A stretch of 64,000 bases of DNA from Bacteroidota bacterium (GTDB taxonomy: Bacteria; Bacteroidota; Bacteroidia; JAFLBG01), in the NCBI GenBank assembly GCA_017303975.1, contig JAFLBG010000014.1:1-64000 (forward strand), in the 5' to 3' direction. A program made the position numbers and the translations under genes. Within the stretch, counting starts at the first letter, position 1. Each line of letters opens with the position of its first letter. The notes below the pieces were generated by a model, which ran no database searches, was not told the origin of the DNA, and worked only from the letters and a program-made list of their open reading frames with translations. Below, one piece after another: positions 63,601-64,000 of the stretch.

Positions 63601-64000
63601 TTTGGGGCAGTTGGTAAAAGAAAGTTTGCCCGACCACGATAAAATTAATAGTTGGGAATATTCGCTTACCAATGGATTGGACAGCCGATTGAAAATAGTT
63701 ACTTCGCATTTTGTAAGCGAGAGCCGCGGATATTTAACAGGCTATATTACTATTGGCGGAATTGACAGAGGATATGTATATACCACAAATGATGGGGGTG
63801 CAAATTGGGCCAGGGTAAACAATCAAATTGGAGTAGATTTTGCCAAGATACAATTAGTAAACGACACCGGCTATGCTGTGGGAGCAGCAGGTACAGTAAT
63901 GCGTACATTGGATGGTGGTGGAACGTGGGATTTATTCAATACCTACGAAAATGCGGGAACCAATGACTTACAAGCACTCTATTTTATCAACGGAAAAAAG
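57680..64000 (+). CDS. Giant RHS/YD-type surface protein, 3' end beyond window
   Basis: The frame is open from the ATG at 57680 to the window end (2107 codons). It starts with a signal peptide (KLMIVATVLLSVSEILIAG). Around residues 440-540 it has YPFSRVEYTPDNTGRIRRQGG and KKNMVVDPNGQISITYLDQQGRTIATS, typical of Bacteroidota RHS-like proteins, and later YDQAGNLVRTVPPEG and TTYEYNSLGQLVKESLPD, clear YD/RHS units. The last ~75 visible residues (GYVYTTNDGGANWARV ... TVMRTLDGGGTWDLF) are Ycf48/BNR-like propeller strands. The C-terminus, where a toxin or other variable domain would sit, is unseen. It is the last visible gene of the operon. Confidence 0.75.
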   Translation, partial: MNRFFSKLMIVATVLLSVSEILIAGNLPPITSRLQTGATYTVSPGTKDTVDLNPKTGNFSDYEVADLITFGYDHASILYTDSFSAKVVLAVQPYDQSNSAGTPFTTTLSLTYQPFNRAKVFTDKSIYRFTDAYKFTYTVSSVYINSSTVTAMPSNLFLEGDIVGQRYYDFSLATDTTITMTSVAPVDTDCDSKYDEVAVTWNTAAWAEEYQLEWTFVNDYGSTIGTYLAASSLEFEIKNNSTRVSTTNSYYNITLAFEHGYVLFRVRGIGRDHSHPTKIITGPWNLLDRGVVSAQPANNKYHNVTAHEHDKNWVFTGTFAEEGKKREVVSYFDGSHRGRQTVTKNNSDKTTLISQTIYDYQGRPAVTVLPSPVSTAALCNDGDETSIHFYPKFNRDDSSFAYLRNDFDVDSDTNTCVSFTPGMNTGYGASNYYSPANPDNLLQQAFVPDAQKYPFSRVEYTPDNTGRIRRQGGVGEEFQLDNGHETKYFYGQPNQLQLDRLFGSEVGDATHYKKNMVVDPNGQISITYLDQQGRTIATSLAGEPPANVAKLPLLDSAKKEFLVDLLAHDANGKSNLNSVAVSGDALVFSSQLLVGQESNHDFRYVLQSDTLFDACLSASVCIGCVYNFDIKVIDECGINVGPNLGGDTLLGHFELDSLNRPVFSTECHSPSVFCDSTIFTKLLTPGNYTVSKTLTVNPAARTYYLQQYLDSSINTCAKTKSDFIAAAVAALDTSGCNITCELCAASLGNRDTTIASGAMSDLEYDALMEECQAPCKKMNWCELVYEQLLLDVAPSGQYAEYRDNAGAINPGQFSLSVFNTGNILPINFVAGAGNWKTPKVTVNGNTYSYYLNDDNTRTTVALAPISGGFSPAVDAGKEIYDPSTNTYFTYPEFLANVSDFISLWQESWARSLVQFHPEYCYYTNCKQYADKHPGEHLTSNEFDQKLLEAETFQQAVSDSLIKGNYASITIPDNRIQNYFASSSLHPYDPFATSGSFYQIGYPTLNFATALANKFNNYVTVGGNSYSMIEAASIITRCGTLYNVVPNSSCQNFGKDYYSPGDPLNDSIRDKEWHLFKMMYLSEKYKIQKLRADEYGQLYCYGYNGCIGNSSYNPFATGMISTPFTSAPFFNFLQPCGIATLTQYIGKQKRFPDYTDFPAIDEQQADYQVFLQTGQCPMVQQLQGFLNGFAGKQLLDTSLWVDLTQHAEFTQDLYYAITDTSITDSTFIRYKWRKVASSADTLNVDLVNAADSISQCSLRLIKTGAGISNWDEIAEIRNVRFTNFTFGYYNFTASAMVQVDSAGFSRMVAKTIRGRSCIKLNNCKFPFECEANEFAQNVSNLMSALAFTDSLTGAAVDLTQAAYSGFVTPILINTLQAPDSNLRWHYVSSTSVFHLYHVSTPSHKLEFRFLNYNPISFLVGDLNSIKKFTDVAGNYQHYFTINGRDANDSLLVQIEASVINYFAADSVFPISMGVCGQADPLNCNAPAQLVRKDFEALLKAVLSKKPFEESIDLVQSPAYTSLLRSNFGADVTSTSSTYTQTVISGTHRDTLTFSIPNCTMFVVHSDNNSPARDYSNLVDLINLRATGAPDANNNQHSFTAIGVYKIGTTYYKDIISGYTCLPLQNCVPCEPYTKSFSLSEIYLQDSLAMDLGELVYLDSIIAPSEGCEGFYEEFLLRLESYNNSDYAQHFNDSLDEEIYPTYESFEEAGMCACAGSYYNYLAPYVESPADTTLPLPVDINNFGPCLFVLDPPVDSCALRYQEYLTTVEAFNTWANEFELYTYTISFVQSEASFAQDGYCYCLDQYQSYLRAVIDGVITDSLDIIRNKNLNYNCAAVRFTCNTQAPPDNKPSPFFTKFDNPCAEQLLNIAIENAETRYAQYVDSLTTAFAAKYNAHCVKANELYTVKYDDKEYHFTLYYYDQAGNLVRTVPPEGINAFDITSYADAKSQEIAADRANNTHLVYTDHHIATTYEYNSLGQLVKESLPDHDKINSWEYSLTNGLDSRLKIVTSHFVSESRGYLTGYITIGGIDRGYVYTTNDGGANWARVNNQIGVDFAKIQLVNDTGYAVGAAGTVMRTLDGGGTWDLFNTYENAGTNDLQALYFINGKK

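Noticed and set aside
1-64000. tRNA, rRNA, insertion sequence or integrase genes
   Set aside because: No transposase or recombinase motifs, terminal inverted repeats with target duplications, or RNA-gene cores were recognised by eye on either strand.

Overview
The window looks like a large, low-copy conjugative plasmid (or an integrated relative of one) from a Bacteroidota bacterium. The lineage evidence is AT-rich DNA, Bacteroides-type Tra genes, type IX secretion (T9SS) C-terminal sorting domains, several TAnnTTTG (-7) promoter boxes, weak Shine-Dalgarno use, and giant RHS-like surface proteins of a kind typical of Bacteroidota. No integrase, transposase, rRNA or tRNA was recognised. A Rep_3-type initiator followed by 16 iterons and a ParA/small-DNA-binding-protein pair argues for plasmid replication and segregation.

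Layout. (1) 0-4 kb: a minus-strand operon of a GNAT-like protein, a helix-turn-helix protein and an Mrr-like nuclease; a umuDC mutasome operon behind a perfect palindrome; a secreted S1/P1 nuclease. (2) 4-8 kb: a tight four-gene minus-strand operon ending in an AbiC-like membrane protein (candidate defence cassette), then a SRAP-domain protein and a 48-residue protein. (3) 8-20 kb: one minus-strand conjugation operon (VirB2, B3, B4, B6, B8, B9, B10 and B5-like proteins plus TraO). It continues without a gap into a T9SS-sorted surface protein and a lipoprotein. (4) 20-25.7 kb: a small putative DNA-binding protein and a TOPRIM/primase-like protein, a secreted RCC1 propeller, and an establishment module (RadC-like and ArdC-like proteins) whose two parts share a conserved 5' leader. 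(5) 25.8-34 kb: the plasmid core, namely Rep, iterons, parAB, mobilisation accessory protein, relaxase and coupling protein. (6) 34-45 kb: a TPR membrane protein, a lytic transglycosylase, and a five-gene type I restriction-modification operon that also carries a DUF4268 nuclease-like protein and a RelA/SpoT-type alarmone synthetase. (7) 45-64 kb: one plus-strand operon for an outer-membrane barrel, a secreted Ig/Fn3-like protein and giant RHS-like proteins, running off the window.

The most unusual signal is a set of arrays of a degenerate octamer (TRYAA plus three mostly A/T bases) in strict 8-bp register: 32 units directly upstream of parA, 8 units downstream of its partner gene, 7 units before the mobilisation operon, and 7 units about 15 kb away before the RHS-like surface operon. 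An 8-bp step is the known footprint step of some ribbon-helix-helix proteins such as MetJ, and contiguous direct/inverted arrays recall the 7-bp heptads of omega in pSM19035. I infer a centromere/operator system bound by the 134-residue partner of ParA, which may tie partition to control of mobilisation and surface genes. Other leads are the RelA/SpoT synthetase inside a type I RM operon, the AbiC-like operon, the surface protein at the end of the transfer operon, and a transglycosylase whose C-terminus resembles the TraM/VirB10 barrel. Names rest on reading motifs by eye; no database search was run.
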